Positions 27,601-36,976 of a stretch of 64,000 nucleotides of DNA are shown piece by piece. The position numbers and the translations under genes were made by a program. The first letter of the stretch is position 1; each line of letters starts with the position of its first letter. The stretch is from Coriaria nepalensis. Its lineage: Eukaryota > Streptophyta > Magnoliopsida > Cucurbitales > Coriariaceae. The notes under the pieces are model-generated. The model did no database searches, was not told the DNA's origin, and worked only from the letters and a program-made list of their open reading frames with translations. Where the stretch lies: the NCBI GenBank assembly GCA_027186245.1, contig CP114488.1, positions 1,314,501 through 1,378,500 on the forward strand, in the 5' to 3' direction.

Positions 27601-28000
27601 AAAGCTTTGCCTGTGCGGTCAAAATTTTGCTAGAAAATTAAGCTTAGAAGAGATTATTTACAACAACAAACAAAATCCGGAAAATAAAATAAAATAAAAT
27701 ATAAAAAAAAGCCGAAGATACATTAACATTCTAGCAAACTCGTTCAAACACAAGATAAATTTCTTGAGGAAAGAAGCCCCATTTTTCATTGTGATCGAAA
27801 AAATTGAGCAGTCGATATTGAAATAACACGTGATCGTCAATAAATACGAAAGGAAAGCGGTGAAACGTCTCGGAAACAGGAAGAAAAAAAAAAACCTTGT
27901 TGCTGGAAGTATGAAGCTCTAGGAAGCCGTCTTGGTAAACTTTGTGCTTCCGCGTGACGTGCTTAGTGTAGGTCACGCTCCACAGCTTCAAGTCCGCCAT
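18606..28000 (-). CDS. Protein with three DUF2439 (ZGRF1 N-terminal-like) repeats, 12 exons
   Basis: Exons (minus): 28000-27896, 27610-27457, 27320-27249, 27024-26950, 26451-26354, 26229-25992, 25367-25270, 20000-19865, 19770-19654, 19365-19156, 19067-19006, 18758-18606; 1518 nt, 505 residues, all phases close. Each repeat is encoded by an exon pair split at the same point. The first half carries W-x-V-x-Y-T...K-x-Y-x-D/N-G (WSVTYTKHVTRKHKVYQDGF, WEVLYTTQLTQKAKKYHDGF, WNVLYTSQITQKTKKYHNGI). The second half carries L-Y/L-D...SG-E...YLVDIGDP (KYLVEVGDP in the third). The domain is known from human ZGRF1, yeast Mte1 and fission-yeast Dbl2, which act in homologous recombination. No helicase domain is present here. 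The Ser/Lys-rich C-terminal half ends CPSFDLGF. Intron 7 (25269-20001) contains a full copia element. Nuclear DNA-repair role is inference only. Confidence 0.88.
20176..20340 (-). repeat. 3' LTR of the old copia element
   Basis: 165 bp; on the minus strand it starts TGTCACATGG and ends CCAATTGACA. It shares aattatggaattctaaat-like and aacagctaggctattaaca blocks with 24958-25120. It has a roughly 25-bp block (near 20220-20245) absent from the other LTR and lacks a 20-bp block present there. The purine-rich tract lies at 20341-20355. Confidence 0.9.
24946..24957 (-). other. Primer-binding site (initiator Met tRNA)
   Basis: Reads TAGTATTAGAGC on the minus strand, directly after the 5' LTR. The copia consensus complementary to plant initiator tRNA-Met is TGGTATCAGAGC, so two bases have changed. 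Confidence 0.8.
24958..25120 (-). repeat. 5' LTR of the old copia element
   Basis: 163 bp, starting TGTCACACG on the minus strand and directly followed by the primer-binding site. Its last base pair is mutated compared with the 3' LTR (GACC instead of GACA). Several substitutions and two indels separate the two LTRs, pointing to considerable age. Confidence 0.9.
25911..25922. repeat. Homopolymer G run in an intron
   Basis: Twelve G in a row (preceded by gggga) inside intron 6 of the DUF2439 gene. Length is prone to sequencing error and polymorphism. Confidence 0.9.
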
Positions 28001-28681
28001 TCTCACCCTCCCTCTCTCCCTCTCTCTCTCATACACTCAAGTTTCAGCGTAAATGCTGGTTCTCATATCTCATACGATTCAGGTCTATATTTATCAGTCA
28101 TAGCTCCATTGCCAAGTAACTAAGAACAGAAAAGCATTCCTTTGCTGCATTGCATAGACGCAGCTGGGAGATGAACAGAGAATCGAAAAAATACAATATA
28201 AAACAGATCCCTGTATCTCTTATACTCTCGATAAAACCCCTGAATCTTACCTTAGAATAGATACTTAAAAAATTTAGTACTTATTTAATAATTATAATAC
28301 ATATTTACTTTTATTAAAAATAAATAAAATAATTATATATATACGATCGTAACAAGCTTCGTGTTTTTTTGCATCAAGGAGAATGAAAGTTATGCGCGAA
28401 TTGGCGATTCTTAGCATTTCAACCACCTACCTAAGCAATTATTTTGAGGACAAAAAAATGTTTATTTTATTTTACTTTGACCTTATTGCAAAAAGTGGAA
28501 GAGACATTCTGGTATGTATGACCACGACCACGACTACGTATGCACATATCATGTGTACATACATCGCGTGTATACAAAAATTTTTCAAAAATGTAAACAT
28601 ATAATATAACATTTTCAAAGTGGAAACATATATTATAACATAATTCATTTGTCATTATTTTTTTATCATACAAAAGTGTTT
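28001..28681. other. DUF2439 promoter/5' UTR and intergenic spacer
   Basis: A CT-rich leader (complement of gagagagaggg near 28010-28035) precedes the DUF2439 start codon. The remainder to the 3' end of ABIL is AT-rich, with two similar aaacatataatataacat-type stretches near 28595-28645. No gene seen. Confidence 0.5.
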
Positions 28682-30463
28682 TTAGAGTGTATACAAGTTG
28701 TATCTTTCTTTCTTTGGTTTACGCATGCTGCTAAGCAACGACCTCAATAGCCCTTTGGTCTTGCAGGTCGAGTATGGTACAATTTCCTTATGATTCCTGT
28801 CTCTTCTAGCTCTACCAGGAGAGCTGCCACCATACAATGATATCGATCTCCACGGCGGCCGCGACTCTGGCTCTGTGAGGCTCTGCAAAAAAACAAAAAA
28901 TCATGCTATATACAAATAATGGACTTGTATAATAAGTTGAAGCAAGTTACCTCCTACATTAGGCTTTTTTTTGGTCACTTACCAGCCTTTGTTTAGCCCC
29001 GAAACAGTGGAGATTGTTACTCTTGCCATGAGATACGGAGCCGGAGCGTGTTAGTGAGATATCATGCTTGCCTGGATACAGTGAAAGACTTAACTAATTT
29101 AGCGGGTTTAGATTCCCTCTATAGTTTTATTAGAGAAATCATGTCTAGTACTAAAAAACCTTGTAGCTTGGTGGATGTAATGTCTGTAAACTTGAAGGTT
29201 CTTGGTCTCGAACAAGGTTGCGGGGATTGAAACCGCAAGTTCTCATTTCTGAGTTAAGATTTAAGCAACAGAAGATAGAGCATGTTATTAACTTCACTAA
29301 AGAACAGAATGTTGAAACAGAAGATACGATGAATTTAATTCTTACCTAAATAGAAAAACCTATACTAACATTAAAACATATAGACAAGCAATGGAGGGCC
29401 GAGATATCATGAAGACGAATTGGGGGGAAACAATTACCTGACCGGAGTTGTCCGATAAAGTTCCCTACTTGTAGCTTCAACAGCTTGAGAAAGAGAAATA
29501 AAGATGCACAAAAATGAATTAACTTTTTCTTAGTTACTTCAATTCAACCTAAAATCTCATTAAAAAAAATTACCATTTTGAAACTGATGAAGATCATCTT
29601 CAGCTCTGTTCTTCTGATGTTGTGAATCTTTAGGCTGACCAATAACTTCTCTTTCCATATCTATTTAAAATTGGAATAATAAGTGGATCAGAAAACATTA
29701 CTAGTGATATGTTAGATAGTAGAGAGGTATAGAAGAGGAAGAAAATATTTGCCTGGAAGGATGTACCGCTTATGGTGCATAGGGAATTCCGGTGCTAGTG
29801 ATTGGCAAGCCCGGCCTCTCCGATCGATGAATTGATGGCATGTTCTTAGTCTCTTAAGATATGGCGCCAAACAAAATAAAAATATTTCAGTTGAATTCTG
29901 TGAGTCTAAACTGGACCGGTCTTTAACAAACCTATGGTACCTGTTCCATGCAAGAGAGCCTAAGCTCGGCCCCGGAAGCGTGGCCTATCTTGTCATCCAA
30001 GAAACTATTAACCTTGTATGCCACAGACCCCAAGTGATCCAATGTATTCACCAAAGCCTTAACAGTATATTCTTTCACAGTTTCCATTGCTCTACACACC
30101 ATGTCAATTAAAAAAACATAAATTTGAATCAAAATGGGGAAAAAACACACACACACTTACATTTGTTGGTGATCCATATTGTTAGCATAGGATGTTTCAA
30201 AACAATCAGCAGCAGAGTAGAGCTGTTTCTTCAAATTCTTCAAGTCCTAATTGTAATAAATTCAAAACTTGTGTTATACATATACTCATATCGTCAGGCC
30301 GTTTTCTATCAGCTCGAGCTTTTTTCCCCGAATTCTCTAACTTATGTAGAAAAAAACAGGAGAAGGAAGGACCTACCTTGAGACTATGAGCAAAGACCAA
30401 GGTCTGGTTCATGAAGAATTCATCATGGTGTGAAACAGAGGAGGGGGAGATCAAGTTCTCCAT
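28682..30463 (-). CDS. ABIL: ABI-like protein (ABIL), SCAR/WAVE complex subunit, 8 exons
   Basis: Plant homologue of Abl-interactor, part of the SCAR/WAVE complex that activates ARP2/3 actin nucleation, cytosolic and membrane-associated. Exons (minus): 30463-30377, 30246-30161, 30091-29941, 29852-29753, 29660-29574, 29483-29438, 29088-28983, 28882-28682; 864 nt, 287 residues. The diagnostic block is present: HDEFFMNQTLVFAHSLKDLK, LKKQLYSAADCFETSY, VKEYTVKALVNTLDHLGSVA, then KVNSFLDDK, LRTCHQFIDRRG, and KRYILP. The C-terminus is basic (LLRSLLSSMRKPKKERYNLY), as in ABIL2/3. Intron 4 starts with GC instead of GT (CCAG/GCAAAT at 29752-29751). Exon 7 is the least certain: its acceptor was chosen because it is the only one giving the right phase and a Ser/Arg-rich stretch (SLTRSGSVSHG) resembling family tails. 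An upstream in-frame start codon is possible but adds a hydrophobic stretch not found in the family. Confidence 0.88.
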
Positions 30464-32357
30464 CAAACATAGAACAACAAAAGCAAAGATAAAAAGAAAG
30501 GGTCTGAAAATGGAAATGGAGGAGGAGCGTTCGGTAAGAATTGATTTGAGCATACATTCAGACCGGAAAGGACTTTGTGAATAGTGGTAATAACAATAAT
30601 ATAGATGGAGGGTCCCACCCTCCACTAATTGGAATTGAATGAAGTAGACAAGGTCGGCCTACGGCTTCTTTCTCCAGCAAGATATTTATAAGTACATGGC
30701 AATATGGACGTGGTCTAGCGCGTTTCCTAATGGCTTAGGATGGTCCGAGACAGAGAGAGTGGAAAGTCAACAAATGAAGAGGAAGAAAGAAAGGGCAAAA
30801 GGGCAGTTAGGAAGAAAGAAATGCATAAAAGGCTTAATGCAAATCTCTTTTGCATAGAAGTTGCCTTAGGAAGGAGGCTACAATGAATGAGGCTTAGATC
30901 CGTGTGATAGACAAGTTTTGATTGATCGACACTTTCGAACTGCCTCCATTAATTAAAGGAATTCGCTTTACAAGATATGGGTTAGGATCCAGTTTCCACC
31001 TTGCTCGTTATCCGACAATCATTTATTCACTAATTTCTTCTTGAAATATAAAGATTAGTTTAAAATTGATATCGATAAATAATTTTTATATATTTAAAAT
31101 AAAAGATCTTAAAATATATCTCATTTAACATATTACACTCTTAAAATTAAAATTGGAGTGATCTCCTTCTTTTTTTTTTTTTTTTTTTTTTTTTACATCC
31201 ACGTGTAAATTGTAATTGCATTTTCCATTTTTCCTAATTTGCAGGATGCTGACGTCAGCAAATCCACAGTGAATGTTTGATAAATAGACAAACTTGGAAT
31301 AATATTTTGATAAATATTCAAGGATAATACTTCTGTCATTTTTTATTTATTTAAAAATTCTTTTAAAATATAAAAAATTGAAATTATAATACTAATATTC
31401 TTCTTCCTTCTATCATCTTCTTCCACATTATTTCGTTCATACAAAATTGATAAATTCGAACTCAAGAAATCATCAATATTCATCAATAGGTATATGATCA
31501 CTGTCACTTAAATCATCAATATTCATCAATATTTTGTTCCACATTAGTTGCGTTGGAAACTAGATTTCTAAAGATTTCTATACATGTATGAAATATTTTA
31601 TAATTAGTATATTTCTCATAGTGAGTGAGATAAGATAAATGTAATTTGAATTATGATGATCATGTACATACTCCACATTTTGATAGTATATGACATGTTT
31701 CATAACTCTAAGTAAAATGTTCAGAATATTTAAAATAATATGATGTTATTAATGACTTATTGATATCAACGAATTCATGATTATTGTCATTTAAATTATT
31801 AATAATTTTTTCTTCTAATATTGAATGACAAATAGTCAGTTCTTTTAGAAAATTGACTTCCAAAACTTTATATATATATATAACATATTTTTTGGATATT
31901 AATAAATCTCGCTTAATAAACTAGATAAAATAAATATAAGTTATTATTAGATCTAGATAATATATATATATATTTTTTTTATTCTTTTTTGTTGTTTCTA
32001 AATTATCTATAATTAAGAAAAAGAATGAAATTGATAAAAAAGAAGAATGATGTACAAGATGAAGATGAAGGTCAATGATTTTTTAGATTTAAATTTTCCA
32101 TTTTCGTGTAAAGGAAATATTTAAAAAATAATAATAGGAAAAAAATAATATAATTTCAAATTTATTTTATTCTTTTTTGGTTTTTCAGAATTCTTAAATA
32201 AATAAAAAATGACATATATTAAATTAGCATGTCATGATGTCACACTCGTGCATTTTTCTCAAATTATCCCAAGTCGACAACCCTGCTTTATCTTTCTCTA
32301 TCCATTGCAAAGGCTCAGTCTCTCTCTTCCAAAGTCAGAGCTCCAAAAAAGACAACC
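30464..32357. other. Divergent intergenic region between ABIL and bS6c
   Basis: 1.9 kb between two divergently transcribed genes. It holds both promoters and 5' UTRs, a 25-T run (31170-31194), a 14-bp palindrome (31247), short catcaatatt repeats (31470-31530) and AT-rich DNA with ta runs. No gene recognised. Confidence 0.5.
31247..31260. promoter_or_regulatory. Perfect palindrome with TGACGTCA core
   Basis: tgctgacgtcagca reads the same on both strands and contains TGACGTCA, the core bound by plant bZIP (TGA/C-box) factors. It lies about 0.8 kb upstream of ABIL and 1.1 kb upstream of the bS6c start. Regulatory use is inference. Confidence 0.35.
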
Positions 32358-33616
32358 ATGGCTTCCTCTCTCACCTCTCCTCCTTCCTACTCTCTTTCTC
32401 TCTCAAATTTCCAATCTTCACCCCCTCCCATTTCCACCGCCTTTACTCATTGTCTCCGACTCTTCCCTGCAAAATCAATGACGTCCTCTTCTCACGGCTT
32501 GAGTCGAAACCTCAGTTTGGGCTTGGGCTCGACCTCATGTGTCGTAATGAAAGCTTCAACTTTGGACTTCTCCTCGGGTTCCTTCTTCGAAGGAGGAGAA
32601 GGATTTGGGTCGGTGGAGGACCCGCCTTCTCCTCCCGGATCGGGTCTGACCGCCCTCGAAGATAAGGAAGAGCCGGAATGCCCTCCCGGTCTCCGACAGT
32701 ACGAGACTATGATGGTTCTCAGACCCGACATGTCGGAAGATGAGCGGCTCACCCTTACCCAGAAGTACGAGGAGGTAATAACTTTGCCTGCAAATTTTCA
32801 TACTTGATTCCTTGTGCAAGCTGCCAATTTATAGCTGCAATTTAGTAGTGTGAATTGTTAAACTACTTGCCCTGCATGGCCTATTGGCTCTGCTTGGATT
32901 CAAATTAAAAAACGAATTCGATTGAGTTTCGGAGGAGAATTCAATTGAATTGATTTCGATTCATGTTCTTTTTACATGGGAGAAAGTGTTGAAACTAAAA
33001 GAATTCAATTGAATTACATTTACATACATGGAGCCAATTAAGAAATGAATTCACTTTGATCACAATTACTCAAACATCCTTTTTTTTTTTTGGCTACTTA
33101 CTCTTTTAGAGTCAAAGTTTGGATATGAATTACAAACGGGTTTAGATGTCCGGTTAAATCATGGAAATGATTTAGAGCGGAAGCTGGTTTTATTAACAAA
33201 ATAAAGTATTTCTTAAAATCCGAGTCTCATTAATTCATGGAAATGGTTTACAGATACATTTGTAATTCTGTGTCTTTTGAAACTCCATGGTTTCCAAGCA
33301 AGGGTGATTATGTTGTGTTCTTTATAAATTTGATAAGAAAGTGGTAAAGGGGTGTTGAATGTTGCTTTTGCAGTTACTTGTTACCGGAGGGGGAATGTAC
33401 GTCGAGGTATTCAACCGAGGGGTGATTCCGTTAGCCTATGGCATCAAGACCAAAAACAAAGCCGGAGAATCCAATACTTATTTGGACGGAATCTACCTCC
33501 TCTTTACCTACTTCACCAAACCTGAGTCCATTGCCATTCTCGAAGCCACGCTTCAAGCAGATGATGATGTCATCAGATCGACAAGTTTCAAGATAAGGAA
33601 GAGGAAAGTTGTTTAG
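32358..33616 (+). CDS. RPS6: Plastid 30S ribosomal protein bS6c precursor, 2 exons
   Basis: Exon 1 is 32358-32774 and exon 2 is 33374-33616 (660 nt, 219 residues; 599-bp phase-0 intron). Residues 1 to about 65 are Ser/Thr/Pro-rich with few acids, a typical chloroplast transit peptide. After an acidic spacer comes the bS6 fold: LRQYETMMVLRPDMSEDERL opens the domain, then GGGMYVEVFNRGVIPLAYGI, DGIYLLFTYFTKPES and a basic C-terminus (FKIRKRKVV). bS6 binds the 16S rRNA platform with bS18. The domain is shorter between the two exons than bacterial S6 in the loop after QKYEE, as in other plant bS6c. A longer reading frame overlaps in another frame (32234-32665) but has no family match. Confidence 0.92.
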
Positions 33617-33928
33617 TTTTTGAAAAATTCAATCTTCTTTTGCGTCTTGTTTAATGTTCTTAATCTCTTTCTCGTCCATGAACACCGTGCTTAGGGAAAA
33701 TGAAATTGTTTTGTTTTTAACACAATGATCAAACAGGTTACAATGCTTTACTATTATTATTCTCCATGCTCAAATTGAGCATACATGTCCGTGTTTTCTT
33801 CTTGCGTGCTCCCATACTTCTTTCTTGACATAACATGCTAGCTCAAAATCAATGGCTGTAACAACTGAAAATCAAGCAAAATACGGAAAGGAAAAAAAGT
33901 GCGCTTATGCTTTTTGCTTCTGTCTAAT
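33617..33928. other. Convergent 3' flanks of bS6c and the KAS I-like gene
   Basis: 312 bp between two stop codons facing each other; must contain both 3' UTRs and polyadenylation sites. No gene. Confidence 0.6.
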
Positions 33929-36177
33929 CTACAGCTCAAATGGTGCAAATACGACTACGGAATTGTGCCCACCAAATCCGAATGAGTTAGAGATAGCTGC
34001 ATAGAAGATATAGAAACATTTGATCAGTCAATGTTACTCCATTCACATTTTGTTGTAGGTGAAAAGGAAAGAAATGATATTTTGGTTTTTTTGCTATTCA
34101 TGGAGTAGATACTTCCAACGGAAGGATAAACACGTACCGACATTGACTTCATGCTTCTTCTTCACATTCGGCACGGTGTCAATTGTAACATCAGGCTCCA
34201 GGTTCTGTGGAAGTATAGTATTAAGGATTTAACTAAAACACGTCCAAAAAACAAAAGCGCCAATTTAGTAGAAGCTATAGAAAGGGTTTGGTGTATATCT
34301 TAAGTACTTCTTGATTAATGGTTGGATGAAGCCGGCCCGTGTTGATCGCTTTTATGGTTGCTATGGCTCCCAGCCCACCAGAAGCCCCGAGACCATGTCC
34401 GATCATCGACTAAACAAAAGAAAAACATAAACCTAATCAGCATATTGTCTTGTCCCAAAAGTTGTTTTCGACATTTTTTTTTTGTATGGTTTCTGTATTT
34501 AGCATTGTAGTAAAGATAGTGTTCTTGCCTTTGTCCCATTCATCTTGATCTCGGATGTGTTCTTGAAGACTTTCTTGATTGCATTAACCTCAGCCAAATC
34601 GCCTGCTAATGTCGAGGTTGCATGGGCATTCACATAGACCTGCAATTTTTCAAACCTAAGTAAGAGGCTCAAGTCCTTACAGTAAAGAGTAGTAATGCTA
34701 GTAGATCTCTTTACCTCTTCAGGTGAAACTCCGGCATCTTCTAAATTCTTGGTTATGCAAGAAGACACTCCTAAGCCATCGGACCTCTCGGTCATGTGAT
34801 GAGCATCGCATGTTACAGCTCCTCCCAAGTACTCTGCAATTATGTTAGCTCCTCGTCTTGTCGCACTCTCCAAGCTTTCCATAATCTAAACTCATAAAAA
34901 CGAAAAGTGAATTAATTTCTTAAACAGGAGCGATTCTTGTGTGTGGTCTGTTGTGCACTCAGCTATTAGGGCCAAAAAAATGAAGATAAATGGATAATGT
35001 GGTAGCACTTTAATGGCTGTCAGCACTACTTTTTGTGTATACAGGAAAACTTCTCCAAAAACAGTTCCGAAGAATCTTGCAAGCATGTGTCTGTATATAT
35101 GATGTTTCAATTACCAGGACACCTGAACCCTCTCCCATAACAAATCCATCTCGGTCCTGGTCCCATGGTCTTGAAGCTTTCTCCGGATTTTCATTTCTAT
35201 GCGACAAAGCCCTGCAAGCGATGAATCCACAGATCCCAGTAGGCATGACAGCAGCCTCAGTCCCGCCTGCAATCATGACATCCACTTCGCCCCTTCTAAT
35301 GTGATTTGCAGCCGCATAGAAGCAGAAATTTGCAGTTGCACAAGCAGTTGATATGGAGTAATTGGGGCCCATTAGATCTGTGTCAGTAGCTAGCAGTGCG
35401 GAACCCATGTTCGGGATGGAATACGGGATGAAAAATGGACTTAACTTCTTGTGTCCCTTTTGTACAAGAAATTCTACTCCGTTGCTAAAAGCTGTCAACC
35501 CACCCATGCCCCTTCCGACCAGCACTCCGATTCCCGTCTTGTCCAACTGTAAGCAGCACATCATAAATACATTAACAGTGCAAATGAAGAGTAGACATGA
35601 ATTGGCCAGATTACTGATTTTGGCCCTATACTTAAACATCACTGTCCATCTTAGGACTTGTTCTTTGTATAAGTTAAATTTCATCCTTAGATTATTTCAA
35701 GTGATCAATTTTAATCCCTAACCACTTCTTAGCTAAGTTCGTTCGTTGCTTGCGTAGCAAGTAATATTATTAATATCTACTACATGCTAAATCACCATCC
35801 TCATAAATTACTATATGATGATTTAAAAATATAGGTGCCTTACGGATTCAAGGAGCTCCGGTCCAAGATTGGCATCTTCAAGGGCCCGCTTTCCAGCAAC
35901 TAGGCAGTACCTCCAGCAATCATCAAGGCGGCGATGACTCTTGCCATCACTATAGCCTTTGGATGAGAAATTACGAATCTGACCGGAAAACCGGACAGAG
36001 AGGCTTGAAGCATCGAATCTAATCAATGAGACTGATCCCACTCTGTCCTTCGAGGAGTTTGTTGTAGAATGTGTCTATGTCATTGCCAAACACCGAGACA
36101 AGTCCCATTCCGGTTATCACTACACGCTTTTTTGGGACTTCTTCTCTCGTGGGAGCTGAAACAGTGGGACCAGCCAT
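33929..36177 (-). pseudogene. KAS I-like 3-oxoacyl-ACP synthase with frameshift and no transit peptide, probable pseudogene
   Basis: Condensing enzyme of plastid fatty-acid synthesis. Exons (minus): 36177-35844, 35546-35115, 34885-34715, 34639-34529, 34409-34308, 34204-34138, 33996-33929. The Cys-His-His catalytic set is intact: STACAT, VNAHATST and SMIGHG; GFGGHN closes the fold. Two defects are seen. First, exon 1 carries one extra base at the end of ISLID: TAG at 36021-36019 stops the frame, while the downstream frame (FDASSLSVRFSGQIRNF) resumes one base later; the exon is 334 nt where 333 is needed. Second, homology extends a little upstream of the ATG at 36177 (KCRTIKA, as in KAS I transit peptides), but an in-frame TGA lies just above and no initiating Met is found, so the plastid transit peptide is lost. 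Intron 4 has a GC donor (AAAG/GCAAGA at 34528). Family certain; pseudogene status likely. Confidence 0.78.
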
Positions 36178-36976
36178 GGCCTTGATTGTTCTGCATTTTG
36201 GAGCTGGAGATAGGAACTCTAAATTAGACCAACACCCAAAAAATGATGTTCAATCATAACAAACAACTAGATGATGCCTTTTTTCGTCACATTTCATTTA
36301 TCGATGTCCCATAACAAACATTAAACATATGTTTCGTCAAAAAAATATTTTGTATCCGATTATTTTAATTTAACTTTTTATTTAATTTTCTTATAATTTT
36401 TTTTTTAAATTTAGAGAAATTATTATAGTATTAGTTATAAATTTTTTATTAATATTTTTTATTTCCTCTCATTATTTAGTGTTATTTATTATCATTAAAT
36501 ATTCATTATTTTTCTTTATTTTTTTTATATTGATATTTTCTCTTCCATCTTATAAATTTAATTTAATTTAACTTAATTTTCTATCATCATTGCTCTCGAA
36601 AAAAAAATATATATTAAATAAAAAAAATTTGGGAAAATAATAGTTTTTCTTTTTTTTTTTCTGAATTCTTGAGCTTTTCAAAAGAATTTTAAATCTTCTT
36701 TTTAGAGTGGTGGCGATAATTGTTGCGGATGAGATAACAAGGGAGGTAAAAATAGTGAACGTACATATATATTTTCATCTTTTAAAGAAGACGACAAGTC
36801 GTCCTTAACTTTTATCCACATAGACGACATGTCGTCCTAGTTGAAGATTTTTTCAGGTGCATCTAAAATTTGCAATGCTATATTCAGAATTAACTGAATT
36901 AGAATATACCATTTTACTCATCAAACTAACTTGATGATTATGATATTCACCCCATAATTAGTACTGGATGCATCAA
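36178..36976. other. Intergenic DNA between KAS I-like and ERD6-like genes
   Basis: The first 60 bp still encode degraded KAS I transit-peptide sequence on the minus strand. The rest is extremely AT-rich (36300-36660). A repeated acgacatgtcgtcc / acgacaagtcgtcc pair lies at about 36789-36838. No gene. Confidence 0.5.

Noticed and set aside
28682..28888. Treating the 68-codon minus ORF as an independent small gene
   Set aside because: Its basic C-terminus and in-phase acceptor identify it as the last exon of ABIL.
29048..29230. Possible tRNA or SINE inside an ABIL intron (29048-29260)
   Set aside because: A ttgaaaccgcaag block looks slightly like a B box, but no cloverleaf could be folded by eye and the segment partly overlaps the ABIL exon at 29088.
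32234..32665. 143-codon plus-strand ORF overlapping bS6c
   Set aside because: Different frame from the bS6c transit peptide; no conserved features, and the bS6 frame is clearly the coding one.
35992..36030. Explaining the KAS I-like frame break as a very small intron
   Set aside because: The only GT-AG pair that would remove the stop spans about 23 nt, too short for a plant intron, and would delete conserved residues.
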